DNA from: an uncultured Actinomycetes bacterium
GTDB lineage: Bacteria > Actinomycetota > Acidimicrobiia > Acidimicrobiales > RAAP-2
NCBI GenBank assembly: GCA_903924205.1
Contig: CAIYAP010000002.1
Span: forward strand, 434,001-498,000
Reading direction: 5' to 3'
Length of the DNA: 64,000 nt
The notes beneath the pieces were generated by a model that was given only the letters and a program-made list of their open reading frames with translations, made no database searches and was not told the origin of the DNA. The position numbers and the translations under genes are program-made. Shown piece by piece: positions 11,692-21,675 of the stretch. Position 1 is the stretch's first letter; each line of letters starts with the position of its first letter.

Positions 11692-12914
11692 GACAACGAC
11701 AGCGGCAATGAGGCCAGACCTCGCAAGATCATGTTGGGTCGATAGGTCGTGGTACCCGTGACCTCAATGTGTGGACTGCGGTCGAGCACCCGACGAAGCA
11801 CGGTCTGAGTCTCGAGGCGAGCCAACGGTGCCCCGAGACAATGGTGGAGTCCGAAACCGAAACCCAAGTGAGGGTTGGGATCGCGCGTGAGCTGAATGGT
11901 GGTGGGGGCTGCGAACACGGCGGGGTCGCGGTTCGCCGCACCAATGAGAACAAAGGTGAACCAACCCTGTGGCAACGTGTGCCCACTCGGAAGCTCGATG
12001 TCCTCGAGCAAGGTGCGGCCCGTGAGCTGCACCGGTGACACCAGTCGCATGAATTCATCCGTCGCGCTGCGGTCCCCGCCGGGATTCGCCCGAAGTTGCG
12101 ATTGGATCTGGTCGTCGCGTCCGAGCAGGTTCAGTGCACCCGAAATCAGGTTGGTCGTGGTTTCGTGGCCCGCCACCAAGAGCAAAATTGCGGTCGTTAA
12201 TAGTTCCATTTCGGATAACTCGTCGTCACCGTCACGCGCCGCAATGAGGGCGGAGAGCAAGTCATCGCCCGGACGCCGGCGTCGCTCGGCGAACAGCTCG
12301 TGGAAGTACAGGGCAAAATGCGTGACCGCCGCATCCCGAGCGGCCGCGTCCTCATCGCTGAGCATGAAATCGGGGTCCAAGCCCTTAGCGAGACCGTTGG
12401 AAGCCGCCGCGAAGGTGGCGTGATCAGACTCGGGAATGGCGAGCATCTCTCCGATAACTCGCACCGGTACCGCCCATGCGAGTTCTGACACCGCGTCGAA
12501 CTCACCCTGTCCGAGATGGCGATCAAGAATGTCATCGGTCAATTGCGTAATAAAGGGCGTGAGTTCACTCACGCGACGAGGAGTAAAGGCGCGCTGCACC
12601 AATCCACGCAGGCGGGTGTGATCGGGCGGATCGCGAAACAAGAAGGGACGAGCGTCCACCCCATTGACGACATTGCTGCGCGCCAATTCTCGCCGCTCGT
12701 CACTACGCAGGCCCTCGGGAGTATGGGCCGGATCGGCCTTCAGGTTGTCCGACGAGGCGGCGCGCGACCGCAGCACCGCCAAGGCGTCGGCGTGCTGCGA
12801 CACCACCCAGGTATTCGATGGCGCGAGGTGCACCGGATTGGTCTCTCGAATCTCGTCAAAGAGGGGACCCGGTGTCGTTATCCATCGCGGGTCAGCGGGG
12901 TCAAAGACGGTCAT
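11688..12914 (-). CDS. Cytochrome P450
   Basis: AGHETTTN I-helix, ExxR region, GFGFGLHHCLGAPLARLE heme-binding motif. Confidence 0.95.
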   Translation of the reverse strand: MTVFDPADPRWITTPGPLFDEIRETNPVHLAPSNTWVVSQHADALAVLRSRAASSDNLKADPAHTPEGLRSDERRELARSNVVNGVDARPFLFRDPPDHTRLRGLVQRAFTPRRVSELTPFITQLTDDILDRHLGQGEFDAVSELAWAVPVRVIGEMLAIPESDHATFAAASNGLAKGLDPDFMLSDEDAAARDAAVTHFALYFHELFAERRRRPGDDLLSALIAARDGDDELSEMELLTTAILLLVAGHETTTNLISGALNLLGRDDQIQSQLRANPGGDRSATDEFMRLVSPVQLTGRTLLEDIELPSGHTLPQGWFTFVLIGAANRDPAVFAAPTTIQLTRDPNPHLGFGFGLHHCLGAPLARLETQTVLRRVLDRSPHIEVTGTTTYRPNMILRGLASLPLSLS

Positions 12915-12923
12915 GAACCGATG

Positions 12924-14048
12924 TTAACGACGCACTCCGCGGGCGCGAAGTCCCGGTCGCCAGCTCCATGGGTGAACTGATACCTCGCGCACCACGTCAT
13001 GGCCCCGCATCATCCACGCTCGACCCGGTGGCGCCATCCGAAGAGACTCACAGACGGCAACGACCTCCGGCACAAATCGTTCGGTGGCGGGATCGGACAA
13101 TCCCGCCAGCACCACTCGACAACGGTGATTGTTCACCACGGTCGCGGCTCTCTCGCCGAAGCGTGCCTGAATTTGCGAAAAGTCTTGAAACACCGTCATC
13201 AAGGTGATGTGCTGGCCCGAGGCCGTGGCGGCCAACTGGTCGAGGTCGTGCAGCGGTGCCAATTGGGCTGCTTCATCGAGCACCACCAACAATGGGGCAT
13301 CACGCCGTGCCGTCTCGAGAGCACGCCGCACCGCGAGTCGGAAAAGTGGCTCGTAGGTCGCCTGGTCGGCGAGGGGCGCGGAGAGATACACCGTCCCCCC
13401 TTGGCGAAGAGCAGGCTGCACATCGACGGCACGTCGGTTAAAGGCCCAGGGGGCGACCATGGCGTCGACAGTGGTCATCACCGCATCGAAGGTGCGCGGC
13501 TCCATGGCGAGGAGGGAGGTCGCTACGCCATCAAGAAGAACATCGTCACTGCGGGCAACCTGTCGCTGCGCAATGGCCACCATGACGTCATCAACGGATA
13601 GACCCCGCCGAGCGGCATCACTCAGAAAAGACGCGAGTGCCTTCGTGGCGAGCGCATTCCAGAACTCACTATCGCCTCGGCCGGCGATCACCAGTTCGCG
13701 CGCGACGCGCAGCGCCACGGTGACATCATCACAGCCGGCGAGAACATCCACCGTGTCGCCACCGTCTCCCGGTGCCAGAGTGACCACCGGACCACGCAGC
13801 GCCCGCCACGGTTGCGTCACTCGGCGAACATCATCTTTCACGCTGAGAACGATCATGGGGCCATCCCACTCCAAAATGGCGGGGATGACAATGCCGCGAG
13901 TCTTGCCCGAGCGCGTCGGGCCGACGATCAATAGTGACTCATCGTGGCCACTTCGAAAACGTCGCCACGGTTGAAAGGGTGCCGTTCCCACCCATTGACC
14001 CTTAGTGCGCACGCATGGCCCCATCAGTATCGGTGTGATCACGACCAC
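12924..14048 (-). CDS. VirD4/TraG-like type IV secretion coupling ATPase
   Basis: LLIVGPTRSGKTRGIVIPAILEWDGPMIVLSVKDD (Walker A), LLVVLDEAAQLAPL (Walker B), TASGQHITLMTVFQDFSQIQARFG. Confidence 0.85.
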   Translation of the reverse strand: MVVITPILMGPCVRTKGQWVGTAPFQPWRRFRSGHDESLLIVGPTRSGKTRGIVIPAILEWDGPMIVLSVKDDVRRVTQPWRALRGPVVTLAPGDGGDTVDVLAGCDDVTVALRVARELVIAGRGDSEFWNALATKALASFLSDAARRGLSVDDVMVAIAQRQVARSDDVLLDGVATSLLAMEPRTFDAVMTTVDAMVAPWAFNRRAVDVQPALRQGGTVYLSAPLADQATYEPLFRLAVRRALETARRDAPLLVVLDEAAQLAPLHDLDQLAATASGQHITLMTVFQDFSQIQARFGERAATVVNNHRCRVVLAGLSDPATERFVPEVVAVCESLRMAPPGRAWMMRGHDVVREVSVHPWSWRPGLRARGVRR

Positions 14049-15078
14049 TCACGGGTCGCCAGGTGACAACCGAGCGAGAGTTTCCGTAGTGAACGAGGGC
14101 GGAGCCGCGAGGCAGGGCACGAATCGTTCGAGCATCTCGTGGCGACAGCTCGACCACGTGACGTAGCTCACGCACGTCATCGTCTCGTTGTCGATGAATG
14201 ACGTGCGTGTCACAGTCGCGGAGCACCGACAGCGCCGCGGGTGATTCGAGGGCAAGGTCCGCGACTCGATGTAGCACCACAATGTGCGAGACGCCGACGG
14301 CTCGCGACAGCTTCCATGAACCACGGAGCCATAGCGTGGCGGTGGCTGATTGCAACACCGCCCACGATTCATCGAGCACGAGATACCCCGCAGTGGCCGG
14401 GTCATACAACTGGGCGTGGGCCACCGAGGTGGCGGCAACCATGACCAGTGGCATGAGGGGCCCGCTCCAGTAGGCGGAGAGATCCACCACTGATATCGCG
14501 TCCGTGACGCGTCGAGGCTCCCCCTCACCGTTGACGACCGCCGCGGCATCTCCATCAAGACAACGGCGCACCGTTCCCCTCAAGGTCGCGTGAGTCACTA
14601 ACTGCCGGGCCGTCGCCACGAAGGGGCGTGGCGCGTGACGAGTAGCGCCGTCGTGCCACGCATCACGTACCGCCATGTATTCCTCGTCGCTGAGACGGTC
14701 ACCACGAACGACGCCGAGCACCATGGCGACGTAGTCCGCTCCGGCGGGTGACCAGGGTGAACACGCATCCCACCACCCGCCGGCGTCGCCGCCATACTCA
14801 CCCTTGGGATCGAGCACGACCACGCGTCGTTGTTGATCACTCGCCCGTCGAACCAACATTTTCACGAAGGTGCTCTTGCCCGTCCCGACGTCACCGAGGA
14901 CTGCGATGTTGGGGTTGGTGACGAGACCGGCGCGATACGCGTCGAAGGGGTCATATACGAAGTCTCGGTGACCCGCCACGGTCCCCAGCCGTTCTCCTCG
15001 AAGTCCCGTGCCTCGATCGCCAGCGGCGAGAGCCAGGTCCGGAAGGTCGCGACCTGCGAGTCGAAGATCACCCCTCAC
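14002..15078 (-). CDS. VirB4/TraC-like ATPase, ATPase half
   Basis: NIAVLGDVGTGKSTFVKMLVRRASDQQRRVVVLDPKGEYG (Walker A), YLVLDESWAVLQ (Walker B); GTG start at 15078, 11 bp overlap with upstream gene. Confidence 0.82.
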   Translation of the reverse strand: MRGDLRLAGRDLPDLALAAGDRGTGLRGERLGTVAGHRDFVYDPFDAYRAGLVTNPNIAVLGDVGTGKSTFVKMLVRRASDQQRRVVVLDPKGEYGGDAGGWWDACSPWSPAGADYVAMVLGVVRGDRLSDEEYMAVRDAWHDGATRHAPRPFVATARQLVTHATLRGTVRRCLDGDAAAVVNGEGEPRRVTDAISVVDLSAYWSGPLMPLVMVAATSVAHAQLYDPATAGYLVLDESWAVLQSATATLWLRGSWKLSRAVGVSHIVVLHRVADLALESPAALSVLRDCDTHVIHRQRDDDVRELRHVVELSPRDARTIRALPRGSALVHYGNSRSVVTWRPVSGRDHTDTDGAMRAH

Positions 15079-16045
15079 GGAGATCTCCCGTACTCTCCGC
15101 CCACCACAGTGCCTGGCGGCCCCACCCACGCTCCAGAACCGCACCGTGAGTCTCGGCCACGGCCAGACACTCATCGAAATGCTGTTCCGCCTCGCGCCTC
15201 GTTCGGGCACCGACCATCACCGTCAGAGTCGCCTCGAGCAGGTCGTCGCCCTCAACGACCGCATCGCGGCGGCGCTGCACCTTGCTCATCCAGCTGTCAT
15301 TGAGGCGACCAGAATCAAACCCCTGTCGCACTCGCCACCGTTCTTCCACGTCCGCTCGATGAGCGAGTCTCGCGACGTCGCGCCGTGCGTCTCGCGACTG
15401 ATGCACGACGAGTTCCAGCACGATGACGAGGTCATGACCCGTGGCGGACAAGGCGTGCCAGAGATCACTGCGAGCATTCACTGCGGTGATTCGACCCACT
15501 ACCCAGACGCCGTCACGACGACGAAGCGCACCCCACGACTCGCGATAGTGACCCGCCCACTCGTATAGGGGTGCGAGATCTCCGCGAGGGTCACTCACCC
15601 ACTCTCGAATCTCGTCACCGAAATGCACTCGCCAGAAGCCGCCAGTCCTCTGAAAGTCCTCGAGGCCGCGATAACGAAGAATGTCCTCACTCTCACCCGA
15701 CAATCCATGACGGGTGATGTCTCGCCAGCGAGTGGATCGCCGACCGCGACAGCACCACACGTCATGTGACAGTCCCACCGTCATCTCGCGCGGGCGAGCG
15801 AGGTAGGAAAGGCCGATCGACAACCACTGGTTGACGGAGAGGGAACGCCAGCGCCACGGCGCCACCAACGCCAGCCCCGCGGCCGTCATCGCGAGGGGCC
15901 AGGCGACCACCCACCACGCCACGGCGGCCACGAGGAGGGCGATGGCCGCTCGGCGAAGATCGCGCGGATGCACCACCCACCACCACTCGTCACGTTCTCG
16001 ACGGGTGAGGGTCTCACTCTTCAATGTGCCACCTCGGCTTGCCAT
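15068..16045 (-). CDS. Membrane-anchored VirB4 N-terminal-like protein (SCO6880-like)
   Basis: Two N-terminal TM segments (AAIALLVAAVAWWVVAWPLAMTAAGLALVAPW) then soluble domain without Walker motifs; operon position directly before the VirB4-like ATPase. Confidence 0.65.
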   Translation of the reverse strand: MASRGGTLKSETLTRRERDEWWWVVHPRDLRRAAIALLVAAVAWWVVAWPLAMTAAGLALVAPWRWRSLSVNQWLSIGLSYLARPREMTVGLSHDVWCCRGRRSTRWRDITRHGLSGESEDILRYRGLEDFQRTGGFWRVHFGDEIREWVSDPRGDLAPLYEWAGHYRESWGALRRRDGVWVVGRITAVNARSDLWHALSATGHDLVIVLELVVHQSRDARRDVARLAHRADVEERWRVRQGFDSGRLNDSWMSKVQRRRDAVVEGDDLLEATLTVMVGARTRREAEQHFDECLAVAETHGAVLERGWGRQALWWAESTGDLREG

Positions 16046-17099
16046 CGGCGTCAAAGCGATATCGGCCCTTATGGGCGCGAGCCTTCCCGATCGGAGCCGG
16101 ACCCGGATCAGTTCCCCGCAGCGGTTCGTCCACCGTGATACCCGGCCACGGGGCAATAGGGTCCGACTCTTCCCCGTCACCACTCAGGTTCATTCGTGGC
16201 GCCAGCGCCCGCCGCCCCGCACCCACGAGAGTGGCCTCCGGGTTGGTCACCTGCCGCATCGCGTGCGCCCGCCACGTGCTGGCGAGATGGTGTGCCGAAG
16301 CGTCCACCAGGGGAATCAGGCGCCACACCACCCACGGAGCCCAGCTGGCGACCAGCAAGGTCACGGCGCCGGCGAGGGCGGCCGTCAATGACGAGCCGTG
16401 CAGTGAGAGCTGCAAGCCCACCGCAATCGTGAGGGCGGTCAGTACTTTCGCGAGCAACAACGCGCCTATCAGTTCCACCAGTCGCAGCAGAGCGCGACGG
16501 CCACTGCTCGTGACCGCCCATGGCGCCAGCAAGGGGACTACGCAGAGAGCGATCGCGAGTGCGAGATCACGGAGGATGATTTCTACCCACAATGACAATG
16601 CGCCGACGACGAGTAGCACGGTGCTCAGCAGTTCTCCCGAACCCGAAAGCGAACTCAGGAGGGCCACCATGGCCGAGCCCAGATGTGAGGGCGATGTCGA
16701 ACTCATCGACAAGACCCAGTGGCTCAATCCATCCACACATGAGCCCACCATCCGAGAGACGCCGGGTGTCATGGCGAGACCGACGGCCACCAGGAGAACC
16801 TGCGCGACCAGAGTCCGGGTGGAATCAGCGAGCCGTCCGGTCGCGCTACGACTCACCACCGCGACGAGAAGGGCCAACAGCGTCATCGCGGGACTGATGG
16901 CGACGAGGCGATTCCACAAGGGGGAGATGGCATCAGCGACCACGGAAAACCGACTCGCGCTATCGAGAACCGAGCCCACCCCGTGCAGTGCCCACGGCAA
17001 GGCACCCGCCAGTAGGGCATCGAGGGAATCAAGTAATGAACTCGAGGCGCTGCCCGCGAGACACGACAGGGGGTGTGTCACGCACGAGAGCACCGACAT
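16014..17099 (-). CDS. VirB6/TrbL-like polytopic membrane protein
   Basis: Multiple TM helices followed by charged cytoplasmic tail; operon context with VirB2/VirB4/VirD4-like genes. Confidence 0.65.
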   Translation of the reverse strand: MSVLSCVTHPLSCLAGSASSSLLDSLDALLAGALPWALHGVGSVLDSASRFSVVADAISPLWNRLVAISPAMTLLALLVAVVSRSATGRLADSTRTLVAQVLLVAVGLAMTPGVSRMVGSCVDGLSHWVLSMSSTSPSHLGSAMVALLSSLSGSGELLSTVLLVVGALSLWVEIILRDLALAIALCVVPLLAPWAVTSSGRRALLRLVELIGALLLAKVLTALTIAVGLQLSLHGSSLTAALAGAVTLLVASWAPWVVWRLIPLVDASAHHLASTWRAHAMRQVTNPEATLVGAGRRALAPRMNLSGDGEESDPIAPWPGITVDEPLRGTDPGPAPIGKARAHKGRYRFDADGKPRWHIEE

Positions 17100-17380
17100 C
17101 AGTGCACTCCACTACCCGTGGTGAACACAAAGTTGATGAGGTGCGGTGCCGCACCCACCAAGAGTCCAGCCAGCAGTCCGGTCACCACCGCCTTTCGACC
17201 CGCCATTGACTGATGCATGTTTTGTGAATGACTCCCGATGGCCCAGAGCACCCCACCGACCACCATCGCGATGACGGCAATCACGAGCGCCCACCCCGCA
17301 ATGCCATTGGCCAGCTGCTGCAACTGCGCGGACCCCGGCAGGAGCGTCACGTTGGGATTAAGGGCAACCGAAAAAATCAT
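17099..17380 (-). CDS. VirB2-like pilin / DUF6112-type small membrane protein
   Basis: LQQLANGIAGWALVIAVIAMVVGGVLWAIGSHSQNMHQSMAGRKAVVTGLLAGLLVGAAPHLINFVF: two TM segments with pilin-like layout. Confidence 0.65.
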   Translation of the reverse strand: MIFSVALNPNVTLLPGSAQLQQLANGIAGWALVIAVIAMVVGGVLWAIGSHSQNMHQSMAGRKAVVTGLLAGLLVGAAPHLINFVFTTGSGVH

Positions 17381-17436
17381 GAGGACTCCTCACTCGAAGG
17401 TCCCTCTCAACGGTCGCGAGGTGGGAGAATGTCGAC

Positions 17437-18726
17437 ATGAGCTTTCTCGCCCTCGCCCACCCGCTCGCTCAGTGGACATCGATCGAGGTGTACGGCGCGG
17501 CCGCCGGTATCGTTGTCGTGAGCTTCCTGCTGGGCATCGCCCTGTGGCGCCGTCGCGGCATGCGATCGGTGGCGCAACGCCTCGAAGCGCTCGGGCATCG
17601 ACTCGGTGACGGTCCGGAGCGTGACTCCGGCAAGGTCGAAGACATGCTGGCCTATCTCGAAGCCATGACCAGCGAAGCCTCGACCCAAGTCAACGAATCC
17701 TCCGCCGACGTCATCCGACTGCGCCGCTCTCTCGACGCTCTCCCTGTCGGACTCGTCCTCTGCGATGAGTCTGGCAACGTGATCTACCGAAACGCCCAGG
17801 CGGACGTTCTCATGACCAGTCGCTACGGCGACGCCATCGCCGCGCAAACGGTGACGGAGTTGCTGACCGAAGGGTGGCAACTCGGCGCCGCGGAGCGAAC
17901 CATCGACCTGTACGGACCACCGCGTCGCACCTTGACCGTACGTGCCGTCGTGATTAACGACACCATTCGTCCCCTCGGCGTGTTGGCGATGATTGAGGAC
18001 ATCTCGGAGCGCCGTCGCCTCGAGGACATTCGCCGTGACTTCATCGCCAACGTGTCGCATGAGTTGAAGACGCCGATGGGGGCCATGGGTCTGTTGGCGG
18101 AGACGTTGCAATTCGAACGTGACCCTCAGGTGGCACAGCGTCTCACGGAGCGGATTCACTCCGAAGCGTTCCGCGTGAATCGCATCATTGAAGACTTGCT
18201 CGACTTGTCGCGCATCGAAAGTGAAGGCTCGCCCACGCGCGAACCGGTGCCCGTCGAGCTCTTCATCGCCGAAGGTACTGATCGCATTCGCACCGCCGCC
18301 GACCAACGCAGTGTCCGCGTCGTCATTGGCAACATCCCCACCGGCATCGTCGTCCTGGGCGACCGACGCCAGCTGGTGAGCGCCATTCACGCCCTGGCGG
18401 AAAACGCGGTGACCTATTCGCCGGTGGGTGGCACGGTGACCGTGTCCGCCGAACGGCGCGAGGCCGACCACGTGAATTTCGAGTCCCCCTGGATTCGCAT
18501 TTCCGTCTCCGACCAAGGTGTGGGAATCCCCGCCAAGGATCTCGAGAGAATTTTTGAACGTTTTTACCGAGTTGACCCGGGCCGGGCCCGTCAAACGGGT
18601 GGAACCGGCCTCGGTCTCTCCATCGTTCGTCACGTGTCGCAAAACCACGGTGGCCTCGTGTCGGTCGCCTCTCGAGAGGGTGAAGGTTCGACCTTCAATC
18701 TCGACCTGCCGCTGAACCTCAATTAA
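17437..18726 (+). CDS. senX3: Sensor histidine kinase, SenX3/PhoR-like
   Basis: N-terminal TM, FIANVSHELKTPMGAMGLLAETL H-box, DQGVGIPAKDLERIFERFYRVD, GGTGLGLSIVRHV. Confidence 0.85.
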   Translation: MSFLALAHPLAQWTSIEVYGAAAGIVVVSFLLGIALWRRRGMRSVAQRLEALGHRLGDGPERDSGKVEDMLAYLEAMTSEASTQVNESSADVIRLRRSLDALPVGLVLCDESGNVIYRNAQADVLMTSRYGDAIAAQTVTELLTEGWQLGAAERTIDLYGPPRRTLTVRAVVINDTIRPLGVLAMIEDISERRRLEDIRRDFIANVSHELKTPMGAMGLLAETLQFERDPQVAQRLTERIHSEAFRVNRIIEDLLDLSRIESEGSPTREPVPVELFIAEGTDRIRTAADQRSVRVVIGNIPTGIVVLGDRRQLVSAIHALAENAVTYSPVGGTVTVSAERREADHVNFESPWIRISVSDQGVGIPAKDLERIFERFYRVDPGRARQTGGTGLGLSIVRHVSQNHGGLVSVASREGEGSTFNLDLPLNLN

Positions 18727-18746
18727 TTGCCTACGATGCGGGGGTC

Positions 18747-19454
18747 ATGAGCACCTCACCCACCGTTCTCGTTGTTGAAGATGAAGAGGCGTATGCCGAC
18801 GCGTTGACGATTGGTCTCGCGCGCGAGGGATTCACGGTCCTGTGGGCCCGCGATGGTCAAGAAGGTGTCGAGCTCTTTCAGCAAAATGATGTCGACGTCA
18901 TCTTGCTCGATCTCATGTTGCCCAAGATGTCGGGCTTTGATGTGTGTCGCAGCATTCGTGCCACGAGCTCCGTCCCCATCATCGTGGTCTCGGCGAAGGG
19001 CGAAGAAATCGACGCCGTCGTCATGCTCGAAATGGGTGCTGATGATTACGTCACCAAGCCCTATCGACTTCGCGAGTTGGTCGCCCGCATTCGCGCCGTG
19101 CAGCGTCGACGTGACTCTGGTTCATCGCAAACCGCCGAAGCGACGCAAGTGTTCGAGGTGGGTCCAGTACGCCTCGAGATTGAGACGCGTCGCTGCTTCG
19201 TTCGCGGCGAGGAAGTGAAGTTACGCAAGAAAGAGTTTGCGCTTCTCGAACTTCTTATCGAACACGCGGGTCGCGTGATGACGCGCGAAGTACTCATCGA
19301 GCAAGTGTGGGGTGCGGATTACTTTGGTGACACCAAGACTCTCGACGTGCACATCAAACGACTTCGAAATTTGCTGGAAACGGCACCCAAGGATCCGCTC
19401 ATCATCACGACGGTGCGAGGAATTGGCTACCGCTTTGAGACCTCCGCGGTCTAG
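18747..19454 (+). CDS. regX3: OmpR/PhoB-type response regulator, RegX3-like
   Basis: VLVVEDEEAYADALTIGLAREGF, DVILLDLMLPKMSGFDVCR, winged-helix C-terminus TLDVHIKRLRNLLE. Confidence 0.88.
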   Translation: MSTSPTVLVVEDEEAYADALTIGLAREGFTVLWARDGQEGVELFQQNDVDVILLDLMLPKMSGFDVCRSIRATSSVPIIVVSAKGEEIDAVVMLEMGADDYVTKPYRLRELVARIRAVQRRRDSGSSQTAEATQVFEVGPVRLEIETRRCFVRGEEVKLRKKEFALLELLIEHAGRVMTREVLIEQVWGADYFGDTKTLDVHIKRLRNLLETAPKDPLIITTVRGIGYRFETSAV

Positions 19455-20750
19455 TTAGCGAATGTCGCTCTGCCCGCCGAGGTAAGGGCGCAACACCTCA
19501 GGAATACGGATCGATCCGTCTTCTTGGCGGTTCACTTCCACCAAAGCCGCCCAGATGCGCGGCCACGCCAGCGCGGAACCATTCACGGTGTGCACAAAGG
19601 CGGTGGAGCCGTCGTCTTGGCGATAACGAACGTTCGCTCGTCGAGCTTGGTAATCACCGAACCAACTCACTGAGGACACTTCCAGCCACTTGTCCACGCC
19701 GGGGGCATACACCTCGAGGTCCACGGTGCGCTTAGCGCTCGTGCCGATGTCACCGGCACACAAGTTGAGGCGGCGATAAGTGAGGCCCAAGTGACGGAGC
19801 AAATTTTCGGCTCGCGCCAAGATATCCGCATGCGCGGCAGTGGCTTGCTCGGGGGTGCAGTACGCGAAGAGTTCAACCTTCTGAAACTCATGCACGCGAA
19901 GAAGACCCCGAGTATCTCGGCCCGCCGAACCCGCTTCACGTCGGAAGCATTGAGTGACCGTCGTTAGACGAATCGGGAGTTCATCGGTCGAGAGAATGTC
20001 ACCCCGGCGCATGGACGTGAGGGGCACTTCACCCGTCGGAATCAGCCACAAGTTGTCGCGTTCGATGGCGTACATGTCGTCGTGGCTTTTCGGCAGGTGA
20101 CCCGTGGACATCATGGTGTCGGTCAGCGCCACTGACGGTGGCGCGATTTCGACGTAGGCGTCACGGTGTTGGTCGAGTGCAAACGACGTCAAAGCGCGCT
20201 GTAAGCGCGCACCATCACCGCGGAAGGCGACGAACATCGAACCCGCCAGCTTGACGGCGGTCTCGATGTCCAGCAGTCCCAGCTCGCTGCCAATGTCCCA
20301 GTGGGCGACACGCTGGTGATCGCCATAGATGGGCTCGGCCGCCCCACCGTCACTACCCGGCCACCAACGAAAAGTTTCGACGTTGTCGTTCTCGTCGGCC
20401 CCGTCGGGGGTGTCGTCTGACGGCGTGTTCGGCACCATGAGATTGAGGCGTACGACGCTCTCACCGCGTTCATCGGCGACGGCGCGTGCCGCCGCCTCTC
20501 GATCGCCGAGTTCGCGGCTTTTGGCCATGAGTTCTTCGGCCACTACATCGTTCTTGGCTCGGCGTGCCTCGCCCACTTGACGTGAGAGTTCCTTGATCTC
20601 GGCACGCAAGGTCTCGGCATCCACCAACGCGGCGCGGTGGGCGACATCGGCGTCTCGTAATTCTTCGAGGGAACTCAGCGGGAATCCACGTCGAGCCAAT
20701 TGGCGAGCCAATTCGTCAAAATCGTTACGTACACGGCCGATGTCAATCAC
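19455..20750 (-). CDS. serS: Seryl-tRNA synthetase
   Basis: VIDIGRVRNDFDELARQLARRG; TVTQCFRREAGSAGRDTRGLLRVHEFQKVE; NGSALAWPRIWAALVE; GTG start at 20750. Confidence 0.95.
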   Translation of the reverse strand: MIDIGRVRNDFDELARQLARRGFPLSSLEELRDADVAHRAALVDAETLRAEIKELSRQVGEARRAKNDVVAEELMAKSRELGDREAAARAVADERGESVVRLNLMVPNTPSDDTPDGADENDNVETFRWWPGSDGGAAEPIYGDHQRVAHWDIGSELGLLDIETAVKLAGSMFVAFRGDGARLQRALTSFALDQHRDAYVEIAPPSVALTDTMMSTGHLPKSHDDMYAIERDNLWLIPTGEVPLTSMRRGDILSTDELPIRLTTVTQCFRREAGSAGRDTRGLLRVHEFQKVELFAYCTPEQATAAHADILARAENLLRHLGLTYRRLNLCAGDIGTSAKRTVDLEVYAPGVDKWLEVSSVSWFGDYQARRANVRYRQDDGSTAFVHTVNGSALAWPRIWAALVEVNRQEDGSIRIPEVLRPYLGGQSDIR

Positions 20751-20793
20751 GCGCGTCAGCCTACCGAGGCCGTATGGGCGGTACCGTGGGAAT

Positions 20794-21675
20794 GTGAGTG
20801 TGGCCGGCCGAGTTGAGCATCTTCGTGTGGATTTTGGGTCGACGACCGCTGTGCACGATGTCTCATTCGAACTGCGTTTCGGAGAGGTTCTCACGATCGT
20901 GGGACCCAATGGTGCGGGCAAGACCACATCGCTCACTACCCTCCTGGGTTTTCGTCGGCCCACCGCGGGCATGGTCGAACTTCACGGACTCAACCCCGTG
21001 GCCCATCTTCCTCAGGTCACGGCACTCACCGGCGCCATGTTGCAAGACGGCGGAGTGTGGGCCCCCATGACGCCCGCTCAGGTCATTTCGCTCACCGCGT
21101 CGTATTACCGCCACCCACGCAGCGGGGCAGATCTCATAGATCGTCTGGCTCTCGGGTCGGTAGCGAACACCCCCTGGCGGCGCCTATCGGGAGGGGAAAA
21201 GCAGCGCACCTTGCTGGCCCTCGCCCTCGTGGGTCAGCCACGCGTATTGATTTTGGATGAACCCACCAGTGGCGTCGACCCAGAGGGTCGAGACGTCATC
21301 AGGGAACTCATTCGTGAAGAAAAGGCTCTCGGGCGCGCCATTGTCCTCACGACGCACGAACTGGATGAAGCCGAACGGGTGGCCGATCAGGTCTGCGTCG
21401 TGTCTCACGGTCGGACCATCTTGGCGGGACGACTGAGCGAACTCACGCGCTCGACGGACGTGATTATCCAGACCGACCATGACTTATCAACGTGTGGTCA
21501 ACCACCCGTCGGTGGTCACATCAACGGCCGCACCTTGCGGGGACCTGGACACGACGCTGACTTTTTGGCGCGCGCCACCGCGTGGCTCGCCAGCCTTCAG
21601 ATCAACGTGACGTCCATTTCATCCAGCCACAGCCTTGAGAGTGTGTATCGGCAAGCGGTGGATGGCGACTCATGA
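20794..21675 (+). CDS. ABC transporter ATP-binding protein (ABC-2 type exporter)
   Basis: GPNGAGKTT, RLSGGEKQRTLLALAL, LILDEPTSGVDPEGR; GTG start 20794. Confidence 0.9.
   Translation: MSVAGRVEHLRVDFGSTTAVHDVSFELRFGEVLTIVGPNGAGKTTSLTTLLGFRRPTAGMVELHGLNPVAHLPQVTALTGAMLQDGGVWAPMTPAQVISLTASYYRHPRSGADLIDRLALGSVANTPWRRLSGGEKQRTLLALALVGQPRVLILDEPTSGVDPEGRDVIRELIREEKALGRAIVLTTHELDEAERVADQVCVVSHGRTILAGRLSELTRSTDVIIQTDHDLSTCGQPPVGGHINGRTLRGPGHDADFLARATAWLASLQINVTSISSSHSLESVYRQAVDGDS

Noticed and set aside
16024-17124. 366-aa plus-strand ORF opposite the VirB6/TrbL-like gene
   Set aside because: Arg/Ser/Thr-rich antisense translation; the sense strand fits overlapping operon spacing and TM pattern.
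17407-18648. 413-aa ORF antisense to senX3
   Set aside because: Shadow ORF; sense strand has unambiguous histidine kinase motifs.
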